Origin: Flavobacteriales bacterium
Lineage (GTDB): Bacteria; Bacteroidota; Bacteroidia; Flavobacteriales_G; Salibacteraceae
Direction of reading: 5' to 3'
DNA: 64,000 bases
Assembly: GCA_018660685.1 (NCBI GenBank)
Contig: JABJJW010000024.1
Coordinates: 1 to 64,000 of the forward strand
The position numbers were made by a program, and so were the translations under genes. The notes under the pieces are model-generated. The model saw only the letters and a list, made by a program, of their open reading frames with translations, was not told where the DNA came from and searched no databases. Shown one piece after another: positions 23,800 through 31,830 of this stretch (positions within the stretch are counted from its first letter, which is position 1; each line of letters starts with the position of its first letter).

Positions 23800-25236
23800 A
23801 TGCTTTTTAACTCGATTGACTTTGCTGTTTTCTTACCCATAGTTTTCATACTGTATTGGTTCCTGTTCAAGAGCAATCTTAAACTTCAAAACCTACTAAT
23901 TGTAGTATCTAGTTATGTTTTTTATGGCTGGTGGGATTGGAGGTTCTTATCCTTGATTGTTTTCAGTACCGCTGTTGATTATACAGTTGGACAATATCTC
24001 AGAAATGAAGAAAATCAGCTCAGGCGAAAAGTCCTACTATGGACAAGCATTTTGGTGAATCTTGGGTTTTTGTGTCTATTTAAGTACTACAATTTTTTCA
24101 TTGACAATTTCACCGCTGCCTTTTCATTTTTCGGAACAGAAATTAGCGCCAGTTCCCTGGATATCATTCTACCTGTAGGGATTAGTTTTTATACTTTCCA
24201 AACTCTGAGTTACACGATTGATGTTTACAAACAAAAACTTGAACCTACTAAGGACATAATTGCATTTTCTGCATTTGTCAGCTTTTTTCCTCAGTTGGTT
24301 GCCGGGCCAATAGAAAGAGCCACGAATCTTTTACCCCAGTTCTATAAAGAAAGAAAGTTCGATTATTCCAGAGCCGTTGATGGAATGCGTCAGATACTAT
24401 GGGGGCTTTTTAAGAAAATTGTCATTGCTGATAATTGCGCACAGTATGCAAATGAAATATTCAATAATTCGGCAGATTATGGGGGAAGCACGTTGATCCT
24501 TGGTGCTCTCTTTTTCACATTCCAGATCTATGGTGACTTTTCTGGATACTCCGATATCGCTATTGGAACCTCTCGATTATTCGGTTTTAACCTCAAGCAA
24601 AACTTTGCATTTCCTTACTTCTCCAGAGACATTGCCGAATTCTGGAGGAGATGGCATATATCCCTTTCTACTTGGTTTAGAGACTATCTGTACATTCCAT
24701 TAGGAGGTAGCAGAGGAGGAGCCATGATGAAGGTCAGAAATACATTTATCATCTTTATTGTCAGTGGGTTTTGGCATGGTGCAAATTGGACATTTATTGT
24801 TTGGGGTGCTCTTAATGCGATCTATTTCTTGCCAATTTTATTGACGAATAGAAATAGGAAGAATATAGACACAGTTGCTAGCGGGAGGTTATTTCCATCA
24901 CCAAATGAGTTTTTATCGATGGGAGCAACTTTTGGCTTAACAGTTATTGCATGGGTGTTTTTCCGAGCTGAAAATATGGGACATGCAATGGCCTACATAT
25001 CAGAAATATTCTCGTCATCGACATTCAATATTCCAGAAATTCGCCCGAGAAATACGACTCTATTGATAATAGGATTTTTAGTTATTGAGTGGTACGGAAG
25101 AGGCCAACAATTCGCAATTCAGAACCTAGGGATTCAATGGAAAAGACCGTTCAGGTATGCTTTGTACTATGCGATAATCATATTGATTTTTTGGTTTGGC
25201 GGAAAAGAGCAAGAGTTCATTTATTTTCAATTCTAG
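23800..25236 (+). CDS. MBOAT family O-acyltransferase (AlgI-like)
   Basis: 478-residue multi-pass membrane protein of the AlgI/DltB type, which moves acyl (often acetyl) groups across the membrane for addition to extracellular polysaccharide. It has about ten hydrophobic helices, the conserved FWRRWHISLSTWFRDYLYIP segment (His at about 286) and the invariant catalytic His in SGFWHGANWTF (about 326). Length and start (LFNSIDFAVFLP) match the family. The next gene, 6 bp away, is an SGNH-type protein, the usual partner that completes the transfer outside the membrane. Confidence 0.94.
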   Translation: MLFNSIDFAVFLPIVFILYWFLFKSNLKLQNLLIVVSSYVFYGWWDWRFLSLIVFSTAVDYTVGQYLRNEENQLRRKVLLWTSILVNLGFLCLFKYYNFFIDNFTAAFSFFGTEISASSLDIILPVGISFYTFQTLSYTIDVYKQKLEPTKDIIAFSAFVSFFPQLVAGPIERATNLLPQFYKERKFDYSRAVDGMRQILWGLFKKIVIADNCAQYANEIFNNSADYGGSTLILGALFFTFQIYGDFSGYSDIAIGTSRLFGFNLKQNFAFPYFSRDIAEFWRRWHISLSTWFRDYLYIPLGGSRGGAMMKVRNTFIIFIVSGFWHGANWTFIVWGALNAIYFLPILLTNRNRKNIDTVASGRLFPSPNEFLSMGATFGLTVIAWVFFRAENMGHAMAYISEIFSSSTFNIPEIRPRNTTLLIIGFLVIEWYGRGQQFAIQNLGIQWKRPFRYALYYAIIILIFWFGGKEQEFIYFQF

Positions 25237-25242
25237 TTATGT

Positions 25243-26100
25243 ATGAGGAGATTTATTAGAAAATCAATTTTGTTTCCTATTTGCTTCTTGGGTGCCTATA
25301 TGGTTGTTTTCATAAGTGCGAATGCATACTTAAATCGCGTTTTTGATAGTGAAGGAGTAATTTTTGTTTGGGGTGATTCACAAGCCTATCAAGGTGTTGA
25401 TTTAGAAGAGTTGTCTAATGAAATAGGTAAGAAGGTCTACACTTCGGCCCATCATGGCGCGGGTGTCTACGACTTTTTATTATTCACTGAGCGCGTTCCT
25501 GAAAACTCCAATGTAATTGTTTCGATATCGAAGCTTGTTCAAGTAAGAAGGAAAGAAAATGATTATAACCGTTCAGGTTTGTCATTTTGGGCGATGAAAA
25601 ACTTATTCAAAAACGGCTATTCCCTGAGTGAGATCCGAACGGTTGTTCTGAAAAACATCAAGCCGCACAGTAATATTTCCGAAACGACCGAACTCTATGC
25701 ATATGCCGATTCGATGCGAATTCAATTACCCTTATCTCATTTTAGAGATTATTATCAAAAAATTCCAATTTTCTTGGGTGATAAGCAAAACCTTTATCTG
25801 ATAGGGATTGAAAATTTAATACTCAAGAATTGTGAAATGACATTTATAGAATTTCCTTATCACCGAGAATTAGAAAGCATTGAGAATCAATCACCGATTA
25901 AAAAGAAGACTGATGATTTTATATTTCGAATCGGAAGTCTTTTTAATGAGTTTAAAACGGACACACTTTGGCTGAGTAAAGACCAAAATAATTTTAGCGA
26001 TTTATCGCATTTGAATTCTGTTGGTGCGAATCAATTGTCCAAGCAGTTAGGAGAGAAGATGACGAATAATGAGCGCACAACAATGTATATAGTGCGCTAA
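25243..26100 (+). CDS. SGNH/GDSL-like membrane-anchored protein, MBOAT partner
   Basis: 285 residues with one N-terminal membrane helix (about 9-29) and an extracytoplasmic domain. WGDSQAYQG (43-51) is block I with the nucleophile Ser46, and DLSHLNSVGA (253-262) is block V with the Asp-His pair. Block II and III residues are less clear. By analogy with AlgX/AlgJ, DltD and PatB it should take acyl groups supplied by the MBOAT protein and attach them to a surface polymer. Sequence conservation is low outside the two motifs, so the exact subfamily is open. Confidence 0.8.
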   Translation: MRRFIRKSILFPICFLGAYMVVFISANAYLNRVFDSEGVIFVWGDSQAYQGVDLEELSNEIGKKVYTSAHHGAGVYDFLLFTERVPENSNVIVSISKLVQVRRKENDYNRSGLSFWAMKNLFKNGYSLSEIRTVVLKNIKPHSNISETTELYAYADSMRIQLPLSHFRDYYQKIPIFLGDKQNLYLIGIENLILKNCEMTFIEFPYHRELESIENQSPIKKKTDDFIFRIGSLFNEFKTDTLWLSKDQNNFSDLSHLNSVGANQLSKQLGEKMTNNERTTMYIVR

Positions 26101-26145
26101 TAGGCTTATTCAGAATACCTGAGACCTCATTCATCTTGTCAAATA

Positions 26146-26514
26146 CTATTCTAACGAATGATGAAAACTCACAAAGCTTGGAGTACAGCTTCCTTTTGTG
26201 ATTTCACTGACGGTCACGTCGTAACGATTTCCGATTTCAATGTTGTTTCTCGCCAAGAAATCATGGTCAATGGAGACGTTCTTCAAGTCTCCCATCTCTT
26301 GATCAGAGAGACCTAGTTTGCTTGCTTCGAAGCTTAGGATGACGGCAATACGGCCTTCACCATCGGCATGCGATTTCACATCTATCACCTTTGCCTTGGT
26401 GTCAATTGTATCATAGAAACAATCGCCATCAGCATCGCTTCCGCAGGAAGATAAAATCAAAATTGACAAAAGAAGTGTGCTCGCCTTAGCGAATGAATTT
26501 ACTGTTCCAAACAT
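26146..26514 (-). CDS. Small lipoprotein, unknown function
   Basis: 122 residues with a lipoprotein signal ending LSSC (Cys24). The mature part starts with an acidic linker (GSDADGDCFYD) and seems to be a small beta-rich domain; three further cysteines are present. I do not recognise a family. The ATG at 26514 (a GTG at 26520 is possible) lies inside the end of the upstream gene, with an overlap of 29 bp, so the two are translationally coupled. It is the last gene of the minus-strand unit that begins with the TauE-like exporter. Confidence 0.75.
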   Translation of the reverse strand: MFGTVNSFAKASTLLLSILILSSCGSDADGDCFYDTIDTKAKVIDVKSHADGEGRIAVILSFEASKLGLSDQEMGDLKNVSIDHDFLARNNIEIGNRYDVTVSEITKGSCTPSFVSFHHSLE

Positions 26515-27196
26515 TCTCACTGAAGTCCTTTGAGTGCATGATGCCTGTAATGATTGCTAATGTCAATACCAAACAAGAAGTCATGCTAAAAATGAAGAAC
26601 CGATAAAAGAACTCGGCCTTTAAAAGTTCGAACTGTGAAGGTACGAGTACCGCTAAGAGCAAACCAACAATGATTGAGGATATGGCTAATGCGCGCATGT
26701 GACGAAAAGGATACTTGAGCAAGTGTTCATACCATTTCATATCGTCTCCCCACTGAAATATGTAATAGTATCTGCCATTTGGAAGTTCTGCCAAAAGCAC
26801 TGGATCCTTCGTGCTGTCTTTTAGTTTGAATCGTTCGCTGGGTGCAATAACCTTGAACTTCTCAAGCGTGATGCCGAGTTGTTGTTCGAGATGTTTGATT
26901 TCCCTGACAGCTTCGACTGGAATTTCTCCTTTAAACAGAGTGCTTTCCAAAAAGCGCATCCGGTATTTCACACAGATTTTTTCAATCGTCTGGCTGTGAA
27001 ACATCCGAGAGTGGTCGAGTTTAGAAATGGGAAAGTTTTCCTGGAACTCACTGCTCCCAGAATCTATTCGAGTTGCAATGGATCGTTCCGATGATACTTC
27101 TTGATTGAGAATGGAAATCGCTTGCTCGACGACCAACAATTGATCGTACTCTATTTGCATGCTTTCCATTTCTTCAAAAAGATCGGGCCTATTCAT
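26486..27196 (-). CDS. Membrane protein with cytoplasmic helical domain and two C-terminal TM helices
   Basis: 236 residues. The first 165 residues are soluble, rich in charged helices (LVVEQAISILNQEVSSER, VREIKHLEQQLGITLEKFK) with a small beta hairpin (LPNGRYYYIFQWGDDMKWYE). Two transmembrane helices follow (about 171-190 and 198-220). I do not know the family. The ATG at 27196 overlaps the stop of the 41-residue protein by 8 bp. The position between a transporter and a lipoprotein, with overlapping ends, suggests a membrane complex, but nothing shows its substrate. Confidence 0.78.
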   Translation of the reverse strand: MNRPDLFEEMESMQIEYDQLLVVEQAISILNQEVSSERSIATRIDSGSSEFQENFPISKLDHSRMFHSQTIEKICVKYRMRFLESTLFKGEIPVEAVREIKHLEQQLGITLEKFKVIAPSERFKLKDSTKDPVLLAELPNGRYYYIFQWGDDMKWYEHLLKYPFRHMRALAISSIIVGLLLAVLVPSQFELLKAEFFYRFFIFSMTSCLVLTLAIITGIMHSKDFSENVWNSKFIR

Positions 27197-27314
27197 CTTG
27201 TTTATTACGCTTATTCTTTGTTATTCGTTTGTACTGATACCAGAAGTATACTCCGAAAAATACGGAAAGCATTATTAAAACAAAGGCCGCTACGACATAT
27301 TCTCCTGGTTTCAT
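27189..27314 (-). CDS. 41-residue single-pass membrane protein
   Basis: A frame from ATG 27314 to TAG 27189-27191 encodes MKPGEYVVAAFVLIMLSVFF followed by GVYFWYQYKRITKNKRNKQDE. It is one hydrophobic helix (about 6-26) with a strongly basic tail, so an N-out/C-in orientation is likely. The gene is real by position: its ATG shares four bases (ATGA) with the stop of the TauE-like gene and its end overlaps the next ATG by 8 bp, so it fills the space between the two exactly. Small proteins of this kind often serve as transporter subunits or stabilisers. Confidence 0.7.
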   Translation of the reverse strand: MKPGEYVVAAFVLIMLSVFFGVYFWYQYKRITKNKRNKQDE

Positions 27315-28072
27315 ATGATTCCCAAAATTAATAGTGCAGCGATAGCAATCATTAAGAACCCGACTACATTCTGCAGCAGCGAGATGGTCACTTTCTTTAG
27401 TAAGTACTTGCCAGCTATTGCTCCAGCAAATGCCGCAAGGGTTGCGATGACCACCAAATAAATGAGCGAGTCGAAAGACGAAAAGTCAAAAGAGGTAGCA
27501 TAGGATGTAATTCTTATTGAATCAATCATGCAAGCAATCATGATACCGCTCGCAACGAATTGCTCTTTGGAAAGATTAAGCTTAATCAAGAACGCACTTC
27601 GAAGAGCACCTTGATGTCCACTGAGGCCACCAAAAAAACCGCTGAGTAGTCCACCGGGTACCAACCACTTTTTATCCAAGTGAATATCCTTGAGTCCAGG
27701 CAAGAGTTCGACCAATGCAAAGAGCAAGATCAACACTCCTAGAACCACATTTAAAAAGGAAGTCTCCAGTGATCCCATTTGAATGGCTCGGTCGAAATCA
27801 GCCAGATTGCTCAATAGTTTTGCGCCAATAAAGGCACCGACGATCGCAGGTAGACCAAACCTTAGAACCACTTTCCAATTGACATGTGAGCCAATCAAGG
27901 TTAGCTTGAATAGGTTATTCAAAAAGTGAACAATGGCCGTGGCTGCTACAGCAATTTCTGGAGGAAAGAAAAGTAGAAATGCCGGAGTTAATATTGTCCC
28001 AAGTCCAAAGCCCGAAAAGAAGGTGAGAATTGATGCTCCAAGAGCGACAATGATGACGATTGCTATGTCCAT
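27311..28072 (-). CDS. Sulfite exporter TauE/SafE family permease
   Basis: 253-residue integral membrane protein with about eight helices in two halves. The first helix carries the family pattern FFSGFGLGTILTPAF and the second half a matching GGLSGHQGALRSAFL. Members export sulfite, sulfoacetate or related anions, but specificity varies. A hairpin followed by T7 directly touches its ATG (see 28074-28120). It is the first gene of a four-gene coupled minus-strand operon ending at 26146. Confidence 0.9.
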   Translation of the reverse strand: MDIAIVIIVALGASILTFFSGFGLGTILTPAFLLFFPPEIAVAATAIVHFLNNLFKLTLIGSHVNWKVVLRFGLPAIVGAFIGAKLLSNLADFDRAIQMGSLETSFLNVVLGVLILLFALVELLPGLKDIHLDKKWLVPGGLLSGFFGGLSGHQGALRSAFLIKLNLSKEQFVASGIMIACMIDSIRITSYATSFDFSSFDSLIYLVVIATLAAFAGAIAGKYLLKKVTISLLQNVVGFLMIAIAALLILGII

Positions 28073-28073
28073 A

Positions 28074-28120
28074 AAAAAACCGGAGAGTAAGTTAATCCGT
28101 CCCAGACTAACACTCTCCGG
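28074..28120 (-). promoter_or_regulatory. Hairpin with T7 tail touching the TauE start codon (possible attenuator)
   Basis: On the minus strand CCGGAGAGT (28120-28112) pairs with ACTCTCCGG (28088-28080) around a 23-nt loop, and T7 follows, ending at the base just before the ATG (28072). This is the form of an intrinsic terminator placed at the end of a leader. On the plus strand it has only A residues in front and cannot terminate. No known riboswitch core was recognised in the leader. Confidence 0.55.
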
Positions 28121-28163
28121 TGAAGCACCCTTGGTTCAAGAACGGAGATTGTCGCTGGTCGAT

Positions 28164-28171
28164 TATGTTTG
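28164..28171 (+). promoter_or_regulatory. Candidate -7 box for the nitroreductase gene
   Basis: TATGTTTG matches TAnnTTTG. The nearest TTG trinucleotides are 12 or 30 nt upstream, outside the usual spacing, so the -33 half is missing. The start codon at 28227 is 55 nt downstream. Confidence 0.3.
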
Positions 28172-28226
28172 ATACTTAGTTTTAGACCATTGGCCACAAT
28201 TTTACGACAAGCGACCAGAAAACACG

Positions 28227-28817
28227 ATGAACATGATGTTAAGCGAACATGAATCTTTGGCTTTTATCTCTGGAAGGAGGAGTGTATTCCCCAAAGAATT
28301 GGAAGATGAAGAGGTGAATAGGGATGAAATCATGAGGCTTTTGGAAGCGGCGCGATGGGCTCCTACTCATAAAGTCACGGAGCCTTGGCGATTTGTTGTG
28401 GTGCAGGGAGAAGCTCTGACAGAGTTCAGGGACATTATTGAAAAGGTCATCATTGAGAAAGGGCTCGGCAAAGACCCGATTGAAGAAAAAATCGCGTGCA
28501 CATTCTCGAAGCTTGATCGGGTGAGTGCTCTGATCGCTATTGTCATGAAACGGGATGATCGAGAACGAATTCCAGAAGAAGAGGAACAATGGGCCACGGC
28601 CTGTGCAGTTCAGAATGTTCAACTGCACGCTAAATCTCTAAGCATCGGTTGTTACTGGAGTACGGGTGCTGGACGAGAGCATTCAACGGTGCGGTCCTTT
28701 CTTGGACTGGCTGAAACCGATTTTCACATGGGTTGGCTTTTTATCGGACGCTACTCAGCTGAAAAAAGGTTGATAAAGGAGCGGCGACCAGTTTCAGATT
28801 ATACCAAGTGGCTCTAG
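28227..28817 (+). CDS. Nitroreductase family flavoprotein
   Basis: 196-residue FMN-dependent oxidoreductase of the short nitroreductase fold. RRSVFPKELEDEEV and LLEAARWAPTHKVTEPWRFVVV match the FMN-phosphate binding start of the family, and the C-terminal IGRYSAEKRLIKERRPVSD segment matches its last strand. The natural substrate is unknown; members reduce quinones, nitro compounds or act in biosynthesis. It is a single gene, divergent from the TauE operon. Confidence 0.9.
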   Translation: MNMMLSEHESLAFISGRRSVFPKELEDEEVNRDEIMRLLEAARWAPTHKVTEPWRFVVVQGEALTEFRDIIEKVIIEKGLGKDPIEEKIACTFSKLDRVSALIAIVMKRDDRERIPEEEEQWATACAVQNVQLHAKSLSIGCYWSTGAGREHSTVRSFLGLAETDFHMGWLFIGRYSAEKRLIKERRPVSDYTKWL

Positions 28818-28832
28818 AAATCAACGCGCTTT

Positions 28833-29960
28833 TTATTGAATATCGAGAGATCGGAACAACGATTCTTTGACTTTAGTAGCCGTGTGATCCCAAGAATATT
28901 GCTTGGCGCGATTCTGTCCTTTTTGGACTAGGTCAGTATGGATGGCCGTATCTTTTTCGAGACTCATCATGTGATCAGCGATCGTCTCGATGTTATCAGG
29001 ATCAGCATAGAGAGCGGCATCTCCACCAACTTCGGGTAGTGAAGTAAGGGTGGAGGTAATTACTGGAACTCCAGCGCGAAAAGCCTCCACAATCGGGATG
29101 CCAAAACCTTCAAAGTAGGACGGGAAAACAAGGCCTCTGGATCCTCCGAGTGCTGAGACGAGTTGGTCAACCTCCAATCTGCCTGGGAAATGGATGTTAT
29201 CTCGGTTCGGACTCGCCTTGATCGCTCTATCCATCTCATCATATTTCCACATCGGGTTTCCAACTAGAACTAAATGATGCTTTCCACCTTGTTTGCGATA
29301 TGCGTCAAACGCTTTGATGATGCCATGGATGTTCTTTCGGTATGAAAAACTGCCGATGAAAATGAAGTACTCGTTCCCGTTGGCAAATTGCTTTTTTGCC
29401 GTTTCTTTTTCTGAACTGTTCAGCAACCTGAACGCCTCATTCCCTCCGTTATGGGCAACGTCAAGCTTCGCAAGGTCTATGTTGTACGTATTGCAAATGT
29501 CCTGCGCTGAAAAATCACTCACCGTGATGATACGTTCGGCTTTTCGAGCAAACTGAGGAAAGTACTTTCGATAATAATTTCGATAGGAGCGAGGGAGGTC
29601 TTGTGGCCTGTGTTCAAAGTTGATGTCATGAATCACGGGCACTTGCTTAACCGAAGTTTTGGTGCTTAAAAAGCCGTCTGGAGAAAAGAACAAATCAACA
29701 TCCATTCTTTTCAGTTTGTGCGGGATGGTCCGCTCAAAATACCATTGATAAAGAAGTGGATGTCTTGCCTGCGGATTCAAGATCCGACCTTCTACATTGT
29801 CCGAGTAAATAAACTCGGAATCAAACGGGCGATCGAATAGAAAAATGAATTCCCAATCGTTGAGTTCGGTTGTGAGTCTTTTGAGGACTTCATGACTGAA
29901 CCATCCAATGCCGTCTAGTTTATTGGGAAGTAGAAGTCTTGTGTTTACTGCAATGCGCAT
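28833..29960 (-). CDS. Glycosyltransferase family 4
   Basis: 375-residue GT-B enzyme. The N-terminal acceptor domain begins MRIAVNTRLLLPNKLDGIGW, and the donor site carries IFIGSFSYRKNIHGII and the EX7E motif EGFGIPIVEAFRAGVPV. It would transfer a sugar from a nucleotide donor with retention, probably onto a surface polysaccharide, as a flippase, Wzz-like and ligase set is encoded 350 bp away in the other direction. A TACATTTG box lies 28 nt before its start. Confidence 0.93.
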   Translation of the reverse strand: MRIAVNTRLLLPNKLDGIGWFSHEVLKRLTTELNDWEFIFLFDRPFDSEFIYSDNVEGRILNPQARHPLLYQWYFERTIPHKLKRMDVDLFFSPDGFLSTKTSVKQVPVIHDINFEHRPQDLPRSYRNYYRKYFPQFARKAERIITVSDFSAQDICNTYNIDLAKLDVAHNGGNEAFRLLNSSEKETAKKQFANGNEYFIFIGSFSYRKNIHGIIKAFDAYRKQGGKHHLVLVGNPMWKYDEMDRAIKASPNRDNIHFPGRLEVDQLVSALGGSRGLVFPSYFEGFGIPIVEAFRAGVPVITSTLTSLPEVGGDAALYADPDNIETIADHMMSLEKDTAIHTDLVQKGQNRAKQYSWDHTATKVKESLFRSLDIQ

Positions 29961-29988
29961 TTGGAATGCCTGTGCTTTGTGATAAGAA

Positions 29989-29996
29989 CAAATGTA
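29989..29996 (-). promoter_or_regulatory. Candidate -7 box for the GT4 gene
   Basis: TACATTTG on the minus strand, an exact TAnnTTTG match, 28 nt before the ATG at 29960. No TTG was found at the -33 distance. The neighbouring bases up to 30060 contain repeated TTGGC/GCCAA words. Confidence 0.35.
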
Positions 29997-30066
29997 GTGG
30001 CATTTATATTCGACTATTGGCTCTTAGCAATTGGCCTTTTATTTAGTTTACCAACAGCCAACGGCC

Positions 30067-30276
30067 TCATAATCCGCACTTACCCGGTTCCCAACTCTCC
30101 ACTTCGCATTCCGCAAAGCAGCTGTTGCCATAGGTTTTGCCATCACAGCCACAAACTGGATCGTAGATTTCGATGCAGATGCAATTGCCATCTGGTGCGA
30201 TCGTTTCGCATTTGTCGCAGCTGAGGACGATGCTTCCTAAGCCAAGACATAGAACAAGAGAAAATAAGGACTTCAT
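30067..30276 (-). CDS. Kazal-type protease-inhibitor lipoprotein
   Basis: 69-residue protein that starts at ATG 30276. The signal ends VLSC (Cys20), so the mature protein is a lipid-anchored Kazal domain of about 48 residues. The pattern CICIEIYDPVCGCDGKTYGN followed by SCFAEC and GKC contains the typical C-x3-C...VCG.DG.TY.N.C...C...C spacing of Kazal inhibitors. The reactive-site region lies around the IYDPVC segment; I cannot say which protease it would block. Extra cysteines near the anchor (CDKCET) are unusual. It may protect the cell from secreted proteases of its own or of other organisms. Confidence 0.8.
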   Translation of the reverse strand: MKSLFSLVLCLGLGSIVLSCDKCETIAPDGNCICIEIYDPVCGCDGKTYGNSCFAECEVESWEPGKCGL

Positions 30277-30317
30277 ATGGTCGTTTATTGATTTGGACGT
30301 AATTCGCATATAGAACG

Positions 30318-31772
30318 ATGGGAGTTCGAAGAAATTTTTCGCTAAACCTGATTTTCTTGCTGGCACTAAACCTGCTCATCAAGCCATTTTACCTTTTTGG
30401 TGTGGAAGTAGGGGTGCAAAACGCGGTTGGAGCAGAGGCTTATGGCCTGTACTACGCCATGTTCAACTTCACTTTTCTTTTCAATGTCATTTTGGATTTG
30501 GGGATTAATAATTTCCAGAAAATCAGAATGGCTCAGGATGCTGAAGCCGGGACGGATAATATGAAAACGCTTCTACCGATGAAATTCGGTTTGAGCGCTG
30601 TTTACATGGCCGTAACCGTAATCGTAGCATTGATAGTAGGGTTTGAAGCGCGCTATTGGTTTTTCATCGGCTGGCTGATGCTTAATCACATATTAAGTAT
30701 GTTTCTTCTAATGTTCCGCGCCAACATCAGCGGACTCCACCTTTTCATGCGTGACAGCGTGTTAAGTGTGTTAGATCGAACCTTGATGATTGCCGCGATT
30801 GGATACTTGCTGTGGTTCTCTGATTCAGCTTTTCAAATAGAGCACTTTGTATTTGCGCAAACTGGAGCCTATGCCATAGCCATTATTGTCGCGATTGTGC
30901 TAACCCCTTCAGTGAACCGAGTATTCAATTTCAAAGTGGATTGGAGCTCATTTAGAGATATGGTCAGTCAAACCTGGCCATTTGCACTGTTAATTCTCAT
31001 CATGACCGCATATTCCAAAATTGACGGAGTCATGATCGAGCGGCTTGCAGACAATGGATTGCTTGAAGCTGGAATCTACGCGCAAGCATATCGTCTGCTT
31101 GATGCCGGAAACAACTTTGCTTTTCTGTACGCAGGATTACTCTTGCCGATGTTCGCTCGATTGATCCATCTCGGTCAAACGGCCGAACTCACTTCATTAT
31201 TGGATCAAGCCGCTCGTCTTCTGATTGCGCCTGCTGGCGTGATTTGCCTCATCGTATACGGCAATAGCGATTATTTGATGGGTCTGCTTTATGATGAGTA
31301 TCCTATTCGTAGTGCTGCGAGCTTAGATTGGTTGATGATATCCTTTGTCTTTATTTCAATATCCTACGTGTTCAGTACGCTCATGACGGCAGCCGAAAAG
31401 CTGAAATGGCTGAATATTTTGGGGGCGATTACCGTAGGTATTAATGTGGGATTGAACTTCTGGCTCATTCCAGAAATGGGCTCTGAAGGTGCAGCACTCG
31501 CTAGTTGCATCAGCCTTGGATTTATGGCACTTAGTCAAATGCTATATGTTATGTACTCATTTCGCCTTCAAACTTATCAATGGATGATCAGGACTATCGG
31601 AATTTGGCTTATCACAGCCGCTTTGATATGGGGAATCACATCTGTCCGTTTGGAGCCGCTGTATGGAATAATTATAGTTGCCGTCGTATCGGTTATTGGA
31701 TTTTTTGCGTTTGTGTCCCAATTCAGCCTATTTATGGATATGATAAAGGGAAAGGAAGACGACGAAACTTAA
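30318..31772 (+). CDS. Oligosaccharide flippase family protein (Wzx-like)
   Basis: 484-residue MATE/MVF-type membrane protein with 12 to 14 hydrophobic helices. NAVGAEAYGLYYAMFNFTFLF near the N-terminus is typical of polysaccharide flippases, which turn undecaprenyl-linked oligosaccharide to the outer face of the inner membrane. It is followed by a Wzz-like gene and an O-antigen ligase gene, so the three form the export end of a surface-polysaccharide pathway. The basic tail KGKEDDET is cytoplasmic. Confidence 0.92.
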   Translation: MGVRRNFSLNLIFLLALNLLIKPFYLFGVEVGVQNAVGAEAYGLYYAMFNFTFLFNVILDLGINNFQKIRMAQDAEAGTDNMKTLLPMKFGLSAVYMAVTVIVALIVGFEARYWFFIGWLMLNHILSMFLLMFRANISGLHLFMRDSVLSVLDRTLMIAAIGYLLWFSDSAFQIEHFVFAQTGAYAIAIIVAIVLTPSVNRVFNFKVDWSSFRDMVSQTWPFALLILIMTAYSKIDGVMIERLADNGLLEAGIYAQAYRLLDAGNNFAFLYAGLLLPMFARLIHLGQTAELTSLLDQAARLLIAPAGVICLIVYGNSDYLMGLLYDEYPIRSAASLDWLMISFVFISISYVFSTLMTAAEKLKWLNILGAITVGINVGLNFWLIPEMGSEGAALASCISLGFMALSQMLYVMYSFRLQTYQWMIRTIGIWLITAALIWGITSVRLEPLYGIIIVAVVSVIGFFAFVSQFSLFMDMIKGKEDDET

Positions 31773-31791
31773 CCTAAGCCTCCCTAATAAC

Positions 31792-31799
31792 TACATTTG
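31792..31799 (+). promoter_or_regulatory. Candidate -7 box for the Wzz-like gene
   Basis: TACATTTG matches TAnnTTTG; a TTA lies 20 nt upstream at the -33 place. The ATG at 31831 is 31 nt downstream. It would allow transcription of the Wzz-like and ligase genes apart from the flippase. Confidence 0.4.
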
Positions 31800-31830
31800 C
31801 CCACCTTGATAAAGGCCTATTTCTAAAACC

